Origin: Haberlea rhodopensis
Lineage: Eukaryota > Streptophyta > Magnoliopsida > Lamiales > Gesneriaceae
DNA length: 64,000 bases
NCBI GenBank assembly: GCA_907163345.1
Contig: CAJQUN010001179.1
Span: 31,294-95,293 of the forward strand
Reading direction: 5' to 3'
A model generated the notes under the pieces. It worked only from the letters and a program-made list of their open reading frames with translations, searched no databases and was not told the DNA's origin. Positions 34,579 through 46,343 of this stretch are shown here, piece by piece; the first letter of the stretch is position 1; each line of letters begins with the position of its first letter. A program made the position numbers and the translations under genes.

Positions 34579-37500
34579 GATCAGACTTGATTGTACTGGG
34601 TATGTCAGACTTCGACTGCATCTTGGGTATTGATGTTCTGAACAGATATCAGGCAGTGGTAGATTGCCGACAGAGGATAGTGAAGTTCAGACCTGAGTTG
34701 GGCAGTCAGTGGACTTTCTTTGGCAACGGATCTCGTGCGAAGATTCCGTTGATTTCAGCGATCAAGATGTCTCAGCTGTTGGAACGTGGGCACACGGGCT
34801 ATCTTATTTATGCCGTGGACATGTCTGGAAAGAGTAAAGAACTGAGAGTTGAGGATGTACCAGTTGTGGCAGAATTTGCTGATGTATTTCCAGAAGAGAT
34901 CCCAGGATTTCCACCGGCCAGGGAAGTTGAATTTGGGATCGAGTTGTTGCCAGGGACATCCGCTATCTCTCGTGCACCTTATAGGATGGCACCGGCAGAG
35001 TTGAGAGAGTTGAAAGAGCAGTTGCAGGATCTCCTTGACAAGGGTTATATACGCCCGAGCGTGTCGCCATGGGGCGCACCAGTTCTCTTTGTGAAGAAGA
35101 AGGACGGTTCGATGCGGTTGTGCATCGATTACCGGCAGCTGAACAAGGCTACAGTGAAGAGCAAGTATCCTCTCCCAAGGATAGACGACTTGTTTGATCA
35201 GTTGCAAGGTACCAGGGTGTATAGCAAGATTGATTTGAGATCCGGGTATCATCAGATTCGGGTCAGAGAGGAAGATGTGCAGAAGACAGCGTTCCGGACT
35301 CGATACGGGCATTATGAGTTCTTAGTAATGCCGTTCGGTGTGACGAACGCCCAGGCCGTCTTTATGAGTCTGATGAACAGAGTGTTTCAGCCGTATCTTG
35401 ATCAGTTCGTCATCGTGTTTATTGACGACATTCTTATCTACTCCCGGAGTGAGGAAGATCATGTGAAACACTTGAGGACAGTGCTTCAAATTCTTAGAGA
35501 GCATCAGTTGTATGCTAAGCTCAGTAAGTGTGAATTTTGGCTGAGCAGTGTGGTGTTTCTGGGGCATGTCATTTCGAGCAGTGGGATATCTGTAGACCCC
35601 AAGAAGATTGAGGCTGTGATGGAGTGGGCTGCCCCCACTTCTGTGCCTGAGATTCGGAGTTTTCTTGGTTTGGCCGGGTATTATCGGCGCTTTGTCGAGG
35701 GCTTTTCGAAGATTGCCAAGCCGCTGACTCAGTTGACTCAGAAGGGAGTGCCTTTCTTTTGGTCAGAAGCTTGTGAGGAGAGCTTCCAGGAGTTGAAGCA
35801 CCGCTTGACGACGGCGCCAGTGTTAGTGATCCCTATGGAGAACTCCAGATTTGTTCTGTATACTGACACATCGCTTCAGGGCCTTGGGTGTGTTCTGATG
35901 CAAGATAAGCATGTGGTAGCTTATGCATCGAGGCAGTTGAAGCCGCATGAGACCAGATATCCAGTTCATGACTTGGAATTGGCGGCTATCATCTTCGCCC
36001 TGAAGATCTGGAGGCATTATTTGTATGGTACGTCGTTTACCATCTATACGGACCACAAGAGCCTCAAGTTTTTATTCACTCAGGCAGAGCTGAACATGAG
36101 GCAGAGGAGATGGATGGACCTACTCAAGGACTATGATTGCGAGATAGAGTACCATCCGGGGAAAGCCAATTTGACAGCAGACGCTTTGAGCCGGAAAGTG
36201 AGGAGTTCTGCTGAGGACGTCATTCATTTGTCGGCTATGATGACCTCCTATTGCCATCTGGGCTATGACTTTGACATTGATGCATCGCCAGTGTATGTCT
36301 CTACCTTATTAGCTGAGCCAGATATTTATGAGAACATCAGGAGAGCTCAGAGATCAGATGCTGAGGTTCAGAGATGGTTGTCTATAGTGCATCTTGGTCA
36401 GCCGACGAAGTTCAGAGTGGCAGACGACGGATCTTTGAGATTGGGTAACCGCTGGGTAGTTCCGAGTACGCCGGAGTTGCGTAAGGGAATCTTGGAGCGA
36501 GCTCACAGTAGCAGACTTAGCATCCACCCAGGCGGGAAGAAGATGTACAGAGATCTGCGTGGTCAGTTTTGGTGGAAGCGAATGAAGTCCGATGTCGTCG
36601 CTTTTGTGAAGAGGTGTTTGATCTGCCAACAGGTTAAGGCAGAGAGACAGAGACCTGGCGGCGAGTTGAGAAGCTTGGAGATACCGAAGTGGAAGTGGGA
36701 GCACATTTCCATGGACTTCGTGACTCATTTGCCGAGGAGTGCTTCAGGCTTCGATGCTATTTGGGTGATTGTGGACAGATTGACTAAGGTAGCCCACTTT
36801 ATCCCCTATAGCATGACATTTACATTTTTGAGGATGGCGCAGTTGTATATTAGAGATGTGGTGAGATTGCATGGGATCCCCGTTTCCATTGTGTCAGATC
36901 GAGATCCGCGATTCACATCTCATTTCTGGGAAGGCCTTCAGTCAGCTTTGGGAACTGAGGTCAGATTGAGCACTGCTTATCATCCTCAGACGGATGGCCA
37001 GACCGAGCGCACTATTCAGACGCTCGAGGACATGTTAAGAGCTTGTGTTTTGGAGTTTGATGCTTCTTGGCAGGATTCAGTGCCTCTGGTAGAGTTTTCT
37101 TATAACAATAGCTACCAGGCAAGTATTCAGATGGCTCCGTATGAAGCTCTTTATGGCAGACGATGTAGATCGCCCTTGTGTTGGGATGATTTGGACAGTA
37201 GATCAGTCGGAGGGCCTGAGTTGATCCGGGAAATGGAAGAGAAGATAAAGACTATAAGGCAGAAGATGAAAGCGGCCCAAGACAGACAGGCAGCTTATGC
37301 GAATAAACGGCGGAGACCGTTAGAGTTTCAGTTGGGAGATAAGGTCTTTTTGAAGATCTCGCCTTTCAGAGGCGTTGTGCGGTTTGGGATGCGCGGGAAA
37401 CTGTCTCCGAGGTTTGTGGGACCGTACGAGATTTTGCAGCGCATTGGCACCTTAGCTGACCGACTGGCTTTGCCGCCTTCTTTATCTGGGATACATGATG

Positions 37501-37814
37501 TGTTTCATGTATCGATGCTGCGGAAGTATGAGCCGGATCCGTCTCACGTGTTACAGCCTTCCGAAGTTCAGTTAGAGTCAGATGTATCTTATGTGGAACG
37601 GCCTGTTAGAATTCTGGACAGAGCAGACCGTAGACTTCGGAACATAGTGATACCGATGATCAAAGTTCAGTGGGATCGCAGGGGTGTCGAGGAGGCTACG
37701 TGGGAGACGGAGCAGCATATGGTGCAGCACTACCCGGAACTATTCTCTGGTATGAGTTTATGTTTAGTTTCTGTTGGGGTAAGTGCATGTGATTTCGAGG
37801 ACGAAATCTTATAA
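34464..37814 (+). CDS. pol of the young Gypsy: RT, RNase H, integrase, chromodomain
   Basis: 1116 open codons. The first 170 residues are the protease C-terminal part without its DTG. RT lies at about 175-350 (LCIDYRQLNKAT, FIDDILIYSRS near 319). RNase H is from about 460 (LYTDTSLQG; most relatives have LYTDAS; TDHKS). Integrase is from about 675 (HHCC finger ending CLICQQVKAE; MDF near 748, SDRDPRF near 811, QTERTIQ near 847), followed by a GPY/F module (FVGPYEILQRIG). A chromodomain is near 1045-1100 (VQWDRRGVEEATWETE) and may guide integration to heterochromatin. In relatives it is one frame with gag. Here the deletion separates them, so the ATG at 34464 is only the first Met after the break. 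Confidence 0.9.
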   Translation: MRTSSLPTPLLVSTPTGRNVVADQFMADCLIYFEGNELRSDLIVLGMSDFDCILGIDVLNRYQAVVDCRQRIVKFRPELGSQWTFFGNGSRAKIPLISAIKMSQLLERGHTGYLIYAVDMSGKSKELRVEDVPVVAEFADVFPEEIPGFPPAREVEFGIELLPGTSAISRAPYRMAPAELRELKEQLQDLLDKGYIRPSVSPWGAPVLFVKKKDGSMRLCIDYRQLNKATVKSKYPLPRIDDLFDQLQGTRVYSKIDLRSGYHQIRVREEDVQKTAFRTRYGHYEFLVMPFGVTNAQAVFMSLMNRVFQPYLDQFVIVFIDDILIYSRSEEDHVKHLRTVLQILREHQLYAKLSKCEFWLSSVVFLGHVISSSGISVDPKKIEAVMEWAAPTSVPEIRSFLGLAGYYRRFVEGFSKIAKPLTQLTQKGVPFFWSEACEESFQELKHRLTTAPVLVIPMENSRFVLYTDTSLQGLGCVLMQDKHVVAYASRQLKPHETRYPVHDLELAAIIFALKIWRHYLYGTSFTIYTDHKSLKFLFTQAELNMRQRRWMDLLKDYDCEIEYHPGKANLTADALSRKVRSSAEDVIHLSAMMTSYCHLGYDFDIDASPVYVSTLLAEPDIYENIRRAQRSDAEVQRWLSIVHLGQPTKFRVADDGSLRLGNRWVVPSTPELRKGILERAHSSRLSIHPGGKKMYRDLRGQFWWKRMKSDVVAFVKRCLICQQVKAERQRPGGELRSLEIPKWKWEHISMDFVTHLPRSASGFDAIWVIVDRLTKVAHFIPYSMTFTFLRMAQLYIRDVVRLHGIPVSIVSDRDPRFTSHFWEGLQSALGTEVRLSTAYHPQTDGQTERTIQTLEDMLRACVLEFDASWQDSVPLVEFSYNNSYQASIQMAPYEALYGRRCRSPLCWDDLDSRSVGGPELIREMEEKIKTIRQKMKAAQDRQAAYANKRRRPLEFQLGDKVFLKISPFRGVVRFGMRGKLSPRFVGPYEILQRIGTLADRLALPPSLSGIHDVFHVSMLRKYEPDPSHVLQPSEVQLESDVSYVERPVRILDRADRRLRNIVIPMIKVQWDRRGVEEATWETEQHMVQHYPELFSGMSLCLVSVGVSACDFEDEIL

Positions 37815-37826
37815 GTAGGGGAGTAT
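37812..37826 (+). other. polypurine tract of the young Gypsy
   Basis: TAAGTAGGGGAGTAT directly before the 3' LTR start TGTGACATCC. Confidence 0.85.
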
Positions 37827-39947
37827 TGTGACATCCCCGAAATGGTTAATTGCTATTTGGCTTTAAATTATGTTTACATGATTAATTATGTGGTAATTGA
37901 TTATGTGTTGGGATTTATTTACCTTATGTGGAAATGCATGGTCATGTGGATAGGATGACCCGGGGTTGCATTTTAGGGTGCATGTGGTGCATGTTGGGTA
38001 AATATTATTGGAAGCATGATTTATTTGCATTGGTTAGCAATTAATTGGAAATCATGTGTTAATTGATATTATGGTGCATTTTGAGTAAATGCTTTGAAAA
38101 ATATCATGTTGGGGTGTTTTATACACCATGGAATTATTTTGGTATCATTTTAAATTACCTCACATTTTAATACCCAAACCCCACTTTACATCCCTCACTC
38201 TTACTTTACCAATATCACACCAAACCCTTCCCTTCTCTATATTTTCGAGCTCAAGCCTAGGGTTGAGGAGAAACCTTTCAAAAATCTTGATTTGTGGAGC
38301 ATTTTGGGTGATTTGAGATCCCCAAGAGGTATGGGTACCTCATGTTTTAATTTTGTAAGGTTTTATTTGAGTTTGGTTTGGTTTTGAAGGGTTTAAAATG
38401 GGTTTGTGTTGGGTGTTGTGATTTTGGTAGTGTTTTGGTTGGATGTTGTTTATATGGGTTTATGTTGAGGTTTATGGGTGGTTTTGAGTTGTTGAGTTTG
38501 ATTTATGTTGGTGTATGTGGGTGTGTATGAGATGGGGTTGAAGATGGGTGAATAGTGCCCAAACCCCGCATGCCCAGAGCTCGGCGATCGATCGGCGTTT
38601 TCTCGCGATCGATCGCGAGCAACAGCGCTGAGGCAGTGCACTTCAGCGATCGATCGCGAGATGAGCGCGATCGATCGGCGAGGCCGCGATCGATCGGCGC
38701 TAGCTCCGCGATCGATCGCGGATTGTTGAAAATTGTTGGGCGAGGCAGTGTGTTCTCGCGATCGATCGGGGCTTGATGGCGATCGATCGCGAGACACCAA
38801 AAATGGTGTTTTTGGGTGTTTTTGTGGGATTTTTGGTATTGGACTATTATTGGTTTCTAATATTGGTATTTGTGAATATGTAGAACCAAACCAGGTGGCA
38901 ACACAACCAAGGAATTGAAGTCCTACCATATTCCACTTTTGGAAAGGTACGTAGTGGACGTACGGGCACCCAACGGTAACATGTATTTTATATACTCATT
39001 GTTTATGCATTGTGGATGCGAGTATATATGTGGTATTGCATTGTGGATGCATATACATGTTGATTTATGCCATATGAGGTATTGCATTGTGGATGCATAT
39101 ACATGGTAATTTATGCATATTGATGTTAGATGCATATTATGATTATTGGATGCACATCCCATGAGTCGTGGTCATCCTTTGATGATTTTAATGCTTGCCG
39201 CTTTTTGTATTGGTTCCGCTAAATGTGAAGCGAGGGGTGGGAGCGCCGCATGTCACATTTGAGCGTGGTTGTCATATGGGGCGAGGAAAGGGTATTTGCC
39301 GCTCTCTGTGAAGCGAGGGGTGGGAGCGCCGCATGTCCATTGTAGCGAGGTTATCCTATGCCGCCCATATGAATATAAGCGAGGGGCATTAAAATACACT
39401 GTGATGGACAGACTAGGGAATGGTGACCAATATGTGGTACAGTTGAGATGGTATATGATGTCATGACATGTTTTGGCCATTAAAAATAATCTGTTGATTA
39501 TACTCATGAGTTGTGGTACAGGGACAACCAAATGGGAAGCGTTTGAAATGCATGGAAAACAGGAAGTGTTTTATATTGATTATGCATTTACGCTTTATCT
39601 TCATATTGTGTTGAATATGAATGATTATTATTGCTCATGTTTGGGGGTTGTCCTTGTAGGTACCTTTTTGGCATGATAGCAAGCTTGAACGGGTTGAGGT
39701 GGTGAGCTTGTGAAGCATTCTTTTGAGGATTAAAGGACAGGATTTTTTTGGATAGTATCTACTCTAGGAGTAGTATAAAACTATAGATGTACATTCATTG
39801 ATTGGAATGTAATTAATCCTTTTAGTGGTCCTTATTTTTGGCATGTAATGCTTAAGCTCATAGACTCAACATGTTCCTTATGCTCTGATTGATTTACTTT
39901 AGCTCTATTATGCCTTGATTCCGCACTTAAGGATTAGGGTCCTTACA
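37827..39947 (+). repeat. 3' LTR of the young Gypsy
   Basis: 2121 bp. Differences from the 5' LTR seen by eye: one near 38094, two at about 38431-38432, one near 38466 and one near 39877. It ends GGTCCTTACA before the TSD. Confidence 0.95.
38583..38793. repeat. GATCGATC palindrome cluster, young 3' LTR
   Basis: Eight cores, identical to 31761-31971. Confidence 0.95.
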
Positions 39948-39952
39948 GCGTG
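39948..39952. repeat. TSD of the young Gypsy, right copy (GCGTG)
   Basis: GCGTG after CCTTACA, matching 31000-31004. Confidence 0.92.
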
Positions 39953-42094
39953 CCTCGATGCTAACCACCCAAAAGCAGTCAGCCAACCATAACTGCTAGC
40001 TACTCGAATCATCCCTGATTCCAACGTAGATATCACTTCCATAATATCTCCACCACTTAGTCTATGATGTCAAACACACATCGTTATGACGGAGACCACT
40101 AGTACACCACAGTATACACATATTGAACCCGATTTCCGCTCTCCAAGTACATCTCCGTCGAGGGAGTAGTTCCACCAATGCAACTCGGATCGGGCAACTC
40201 ACGGCTACCGATCAACACAAACACCTCATCGAGGCTCCACAATGCCTCAAGTTTCCATAGAGGGCATGCAAGAGAAAATCGATTGCATTTTCGCCACCTG
40301 TGTCGACAACAACACCCACTAAATCCAATTCTGGCAATCCCTCGTTTACCCTAGGATTCAACAATCCTATCACAGGGATGCTATCGAATTACCCAGTAAT
40401 GAACTACCATAGCCTCAACACACGATAATCCCTCCTCAAGGGAGTCAACCAGACCTCACCATCATTCTTCAGAATACATCGTGTCATTGAGATTACCAAT
40501 CTCAAGGTGCCACAATCTCTCACCAGAGATTCATCCATCCAAGCATACTAATCCGATGCTCGACAAGTACCAAAATGCTGGCATTTGCATACACATACCG
40601 GTATACATGCTTAAGCACCAGCACCACATGCATACTCAATGCACTCGGCTCGGGTATCACGAAACATGCCCATAAGCCCCAAATACAACTGTCAATCCTC
40701 AGTTATTCTCACCCCGAGGAGAATATTGATTGACAAACCAACTACTAATGGTGTGAACTCCACATCAACACCACGCTTACCGAAACATCGAATCTCTCAA
40801 GGATTCCCAATAGGTATAACAACACCGTCTTCCTCACAAGGAAAGTGTCATGAATCCATGACCCTCCAACCTCGAACCACCATTCGGAAAATCTGGATAT
40901 ATTTATACCAAAGTATATCCCGGAACCAATAAATACACAATTGGTTCAAATAGTGCATCATTGCCACTATTACCAAATCAAAATCCGTATACACGACGTA
41001 TACCCAAACTAACGATGCTCTGTACTAAAACCATAGTACTCCACATCTCGAGCATCTCCCCAGAAACGTCTCCTCGTACGTCTCACTGAAAAATAGAAAA
41101 CCATTACCCAGTCCAACACCGGTAATGCTTACCATGGCTGATTCACAATCAACCCTCGACCAATACCAACTGTCTCCATGATAGTGTGTACCAAATCTCT
41201 CCAAGAGATACAATCAATATAGTAGTGTCACCCCCACTGACTATATCCCACAATTCCGATCGTGTCCCCCATTGCATTCCATATGCAATGATTCTCAACC
41301 AGAGCAAACAACGACTTGTTGACACTCACGCTGTTACTCCCAACAAAATTGAGATGCCCCAGTACAAGTCCCTCAAAACATTTAATGTATAAACGTTCTC
41401 GTGAGGTATTTCTTGCCTCAATCCTTATGCCACATAGTGACTACAAGAGTCCACCATAATCCCTCATCGTATCATCATACGATTCACCAAACTCGATCCC
41501 AATGAGCAGTATAATGGCTACAACAAGCTCACCATAGCACTACGACAATACCTGGCTAGCAAATCGTTGCCTCCTTAGGTTCATACCAAACCTACCAACG
41601 TATCATACTTTCCACCCAGGTATACCATAAATGTACCATCAATTAGAGTAGTGGGTCATCACCCAATATTTCTCTAACACCAATGCACAACGGACATCCC
41701 AGTGTCCTTGCTCAACCACAATGCAATCCTAATCCATTAGGACTTATTCCACACTTTCATGTGTGGGTGTGACCATGTCCACCATACGTCACATCGGTAT
41801 ATGCAAGTAGTTTTCCTCAATAACTACTCCTACCACCAGTCACTTGGCCATAACGATCCCAACGAGTATATCCAAAGGTACCACTATTCGTAAAATATTT
41901 ACCTCAATACGCGCTGCGGTACACTTACCTGCACGGCGCATCCATTTATTCATCGAGCAAACCTGCTCGACATAATGGTCTCGTCAATCGGTGATGCAGA
42001 CACCACCTTGTGCCCGCCATCGGCACTCAAACCATACGACTAAATACATATACCTAAATGTATTTTTCATCGTAACAACGGCACACGTCCACAT

Positions 42095-42402
42095 AGAACA
42101 TCCACCATTTCATCGTCATCCTGTGACGGTACATGTCAACATATGACATCAACAATATCATCGTCAACTCGTGACGGTACATGTCAATACATGACATCCA
42201 CAATATCATCGTCAACCTGTGACGGTACATGTCAATACATAACATCCACAACATCATCGTCAACCTATGACGGTACATGTCAATACATGACATCCACAAT
42301 ATCATCGTCAACCTGTGATGGTACATGTCAATACATGACATCCACAATATCATCGTCAACCTGTGACGGTACATGTCAATACATGACATCCACAATATCA
42401 CA
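42095..42402. repeat. 48-bp tandem repeat in H
   Basis: About 6.4 copies with unit starts near 42095, 42143, 42191, 42239, 42287, 42335 and 42383. Each has ATCATCGTCAACCTGTGACG and GGTACATGTCAATAC. Units differ by a few bases. Confidence 0.92.
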
Positions 42403-42689
42403 AGTGATTAATCAATTATTAATCCAAAAATATATCATGCTTTGACACTATCACAAAACGATATCATTACCCGATGCATACCATAGATATGATGGTATCA
42501 CCACAGCGGTTATACCACACCCTGTCTCGTCACTCAATTCCTCTTTCCCCTGGAACATTCCAATATCCTCTTGCCCTACATCTCATATACCCAAGGAACA
42601 ACAATAACACAACGTTCATTATCATCTGCAATCAACACATCATCAATATACATTGCCAACACACTAGTAGTATAACAACATTCATTTCA

Positions 42690-42800
42690 CTACGGTGGTA
42701 TATAATACTCATCGCCCCATGCGGTACACAATACTCATCGCCCAATGGCGGTACACAATACTCGTCGCCCAATGGCGGTACACAATCAATACCCCTTGCT
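42690..42800. repeat. about 28-bp tandem repeat in H
   Basis: Four imperfect copies built on GCGGTACACAATACTCATCG and CCCAATG. Then comes CTTGCTTCGATATGACAGCG, which resembles the repeats in the G2/G3 LTR (18000-18210). Confidence 0.8.
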
Positions 42801-43069
42801 TCGATATGACAGCGGCATAATCACCGCTTCACCATATGAGCTGCAAGTATTATATTCCCATATATCATAATCACAAGATAAATATCAATGCATGTTTATA
42901 CATTACATGCATCATAATATCCACCACATAATCATACCACCATCTCGCCAATAGATATCAAATCAACAAGGTCAATTAAATCAACATATATCCATCACCC
43001 TCCCTCTATAGTGGAGGCACATAAAATACATTGCACACTCTCAATAGTGTCGATCCCGACAATAATCAC

Positions 43070-43270
43070 ATCGCATGCTCTCCCTAGCATCGACCCAAGA
43101 TCAATATACACGTCGCATGCTCCCTCTGGCATCGACCCAATAACAATATAAACATTGCATGCTCTCTCTAGCACCGACCCAATAACAATATACACGTCGC
43201 ATGCTCTCTTTAGCATCGACCCAATAACAATATACACGTTCGCATGCTCTCTCTAGCAATCCAATAACAA
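43070..43270. repeat. about 42-bp tandem repeat in H
   Basis: About five copies with GCATGCTCTCTCTAGCACCG, ACCCAATAACAATATACACG and TC. The central GCATGC is itself palindromic. Confidence 0.85.
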
Positions 43271-43425
43271 TCGCTCGCTCTTCGGATGAGACCTTTAACA
43301 TCGCTCGCTCATCAACGGCGACCCCATCACATCACTCACCCGTCAGCGGCGACCCAATCACATCGCTCGCTCATCAGCGGCGACCATATCACATCGCTCA
43401 CCCGTCAGTGGCGACCCAGTCAGTA
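43271..43425. repeat. about 31-35-bp tandem repeat in H
   Basis: Four to five copies with ATCGCTCGCTCATCAGCGGC and GACCCAATCAC. Confidence 0.82.
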
Positions 43426-44197
43426 ATTCAATACCAAATCACCCTCCATAAGAATCGTCAATCACCAATAGCGCTATTGATAAAATTCTGCATCGAAAAC
43501 CTCATTACCATTTTCACAGTCAAAGATACTCGTGAGGGCAGAAGTACATCATCAATACACAATTACAATATACATGGATACTTTGAGCTAGCATTAGTAC
43601 ATCGTTACATACCCGTGTCACCACATTTATGACACACATAACCATTCACCACATAGTCTATTTATTCTGTCCCCTGATATTGTATCTCATTTCCCATTTT
43701 CTGATTCCCCTATAAAACCAGATTCCTCAGCACTGTACATACACATACATAACATGTACACAAAACTCAACTCAATAAAATTCATTCATTCCATTACTAA
43801 CAATGCCATCAATTTACCCTTGACTTTAAATACCGTCAGCATGGCAAATCATTCATCACGCATCTCAAAAGACATCATCACTTTCACAATATTCAAGTCA
43901 GTGATGTAATTAAAACGAATTACCATACTCATGAGCTTTTCAACCATAACGCCATCAATAGATGTATCTACTGGAATCAACAGTGATTCCTAATTGCCAT
44001 GATTCTCATAATTTATAATCGATCATGTGATCGCAACATTTAGCAATAACACAAAGTTCAATTGCTTCAAATCATAAAATGCACATAAATATCCAGACGT
44101 CATGTCACAATGAGAGAAAACCACAATCATGCGTAAAATTATGTGCCATTCAATTCTCTCGACACACCATTATGCCTTAGACATCCCAAAGAGCTAA

Positions 44198-44214
44198 CAA
44201 CTGCTCTGATACTA
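44198..44214 (-). other. primer binding site of H, variant
   Basis: Minus strand TAGTATCAGAGCAG, where the other elements have TGGTATCAGAGC. One base differs from the initiator tRNA-Met match. It lies four bases (TTAG) from the LTR. Confidence 0.75.
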
Positions 44215-44218
44215 CTAA

Positions 44219-46338
44219 TGTAAGGACCCCGTGCACTTAATCCTATATTAGTGTATTAACACATGTACTTAGTGCATATAATCATGTAATCAGGGGGAGA
44301 ACCACATGCTACCATAGCATAAAATACCAATAATAAAACTTCTTACATTATTCCATATAATGTCAATATCCCCCATACCACTCAACCCCTAAGTATGCAC
44401 CTTATAATACACTAACATGTTCTCAATTCATTTAGCAATTCCTTATTTAATTGCATGCAACCAATAAATGAAAAGAGAAAGGCGCATGCCCTTTATACAG
44501 TCCATATACACATGTAACCGTGCTCACATGCAAGCATCAAAAGAATGAATGTGTATTTAATGTATAAAGTACCCAACACAATACCGACACTGGCACTTCA
44601 GTCCTGGAAGCGCCTCCAATCCATTGCTTGATCTCAACTCCGGAGCTACCGTTGTACCTGTTCCACCTGTCCCAACAGAGACAGGCCCCACACGGGGTGA
44701 GCATACCAATACCACCGATCCAATAATCACAATACATAATTTATAGAATATTAAACTGTAATGTGAAAGATACTCCCTGTATAGTATCGTTACCACATGG
44801 GATCCATGTACTGTTCCTGTTCTCAAAATAACTGAAACCATCAAATTCCCAAAAGCCAGTTAATCATTTCAGTGATTAACTAAATCCGTTCCCTAATTGC
44901 CAACTACCATAATCAATGTACCAAATCATTAAATAATGATTTCAGATATTCCATATATCTAACCACTAATTCAACAGTTTCATTAACTCGCACGCCCAAT
45001 AGTGGTGGCATCGTAACCGATGTTCGCTTCATAGCGACAACATCCCAACTGTTGCTCGTCCATAGCGGCAACATATATTCCACCATACATAACCATTTGT
45101 TGCAATTACAATCTACCATGTGTTTCAGTTACAATCATATAAAAGGCTATGCTAGTATGTTATACGTACCTTATAATTCCGTAGTCCGAATCGAACCTTG
45201 CCTTAGTCCCGTGACCCGATGAATCATGTGCTAACACATAAAATAACTCACAATTATTAATAAGTATGCAACCACGTGCCCAAGCACGTTCACAAACCCC
45301 AAATATATCATCAATCCATGACGATTAACCATTTTAAAAACCCCCCGCGAAGCATGCACTGACACCACAACACAAAATAATTTACCAAAATCTCCGACCT
45401 ACCGATAGGTCGGTCAACCTACCGATCGATCGGTAAAAACCCAAAAATTACATTTTGGCTACGGTATTGCACCGATTGATCGGTAGCCTCTACCGATCGA
45501 TCGCTCGCCTCTCCCGATCGATCGCTAAGTTCCACCGATCGATCGGTAAGACATCGGAAATAAACCCATCGCTACGCACTTGCACCGATCGATCGGTAAG
45601 ATGCTACCGGTCGATTGGTCGCTGCACAAACACGAAAACCACCATTTTTAAAAGCTTCCAAAACCTCAACCAACCAACCTCAACTCACTCCAACTCGTTT
45701 TAAACCAGAAATAAACACCATAGGACACCCAATAAGGTTTAAAACACGTTTTAAATCAAGAATAACAAGAATCCAAGATTCTTCAAAATCTCCCAAAATC
45801 CAAACCCAACTCTAAACATGCCCAAACTAATCAATACCACAATCAAAACGAATATAAAATGCGAGGGGAAGGAGATTACCAAGTTATCTCGCAAGTCAAG
45901 CCTTGCTCGATTTTTGCTTCCAAGGAGAAAAAGGGGGAAAAGGGAGGGGAGATTGGCGTGAAAGAGAGAGAAGAGAGAGGAGAGAATGCTTGAACACCGA
46001 GTTCACTTGGTATGTATAGTACCAAAACTCCAAAATCCCGAGTTTTTCACAAATACATCACGACTCATTAAAAATCACATGTATTCAATAATTACCTCTC
46101 AATCTCAATTTTCATTAACAACCCCAACTCAAAGTACCCCAGACCCCAGATCTCACTAAAACCCAAATCCAAGGTTTAACACCACAATGAGAATATAATC
46201 TCAACCCTTAAATCCAACGGTTCCAAATACCAAATTTAAAAATCCCAACACCGCAATTAATTTATAATAGCCACAATTAAAATCCATTAAGGATCATTCC
46301 CACACTAGGATTTACGCCATTAGCTCCCGGGCATCACA
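44219..46338 (-). repeat. 5' LTR of H
   Basis: 2120 bp, partner of 28683-30794, with many substitutions and small indels. The donor-like GT is at 45169-45168 (minus). Confidence 0.9.
45411..45620. repeat. GATCGATC palindrome cluster, H 5' LTR
   Basis: Five intact cores, mostly CCGATCGATCGG, with decayed members (GATAGGTC, GATTGATC, GGTCGATT), 718-927 nt from the LTR start. Confidence 0.88.
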
Positions 46339-46343
46339 ATAAT
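46339..46343. repeat. TSD of H, right copy (ATAAT)
   Basis: ATAAT after GGCATCACA. The hAT coding frame continues directly after it. Confidence 0.9.

Larger units (their letters stand above)
31005..39947 (+). mobile_element. young Tekay-type Gypsy element
   Basis: An 8943-bp element with two LTRs of exactly 2121 bp, TSD GCGTG, PBS, polypurine tract, an open gag and a 1116-codon open pol ending in a chromodomain. By eye the LTRs differ at about five positions, so it inserted recently compared with everything around it. It is the only plus-strand LTR element in the window and the innermost layer of the right nest. The protease motif is deleted (see gag and pol). Confidence 0.95.
39953..44218 (-). 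other. H internal region, non-coding
   Basis: 4.3 kb without gag, protease, RT, RNase H or integrase motifs in any frame. The longest open frames come from tandem repeats. The right half holds four repeat fields (listed separately). The left half (39953-42090) is unique, stop-rich sequence. It may carry packaging or replication signals, but none can be named. Confidence 0.75.
28683..46338 (-). mobile_element. H: large non-coding LTR element (LARD type)
   Basis: Two LTRs of 2112 and 2120 bp, TSD ATAAT, a PBS and a polypurine tract define an LTR retrotransposon on the minus strand. After removing the nested young element it is about 8.7 kb with an internal region of about 4.5 kb. That region has no gag or pol motif in any frame and several tandem-repeat fields. 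Its LTRs share the palindrome cluster and donor-like site with the chromovirus LTRs around it, so it may be a Tekay-derived LARD moved by Gypsy enzymes in trans. Confidence 0.88.

Noticed and set aside
42143..42445. Ser/Thr-rich repeat protein in H
   Set aside because: Produced by the 48-bp tandem repeat, whose length is a multiple of three. All frames on both strands are similarly open.
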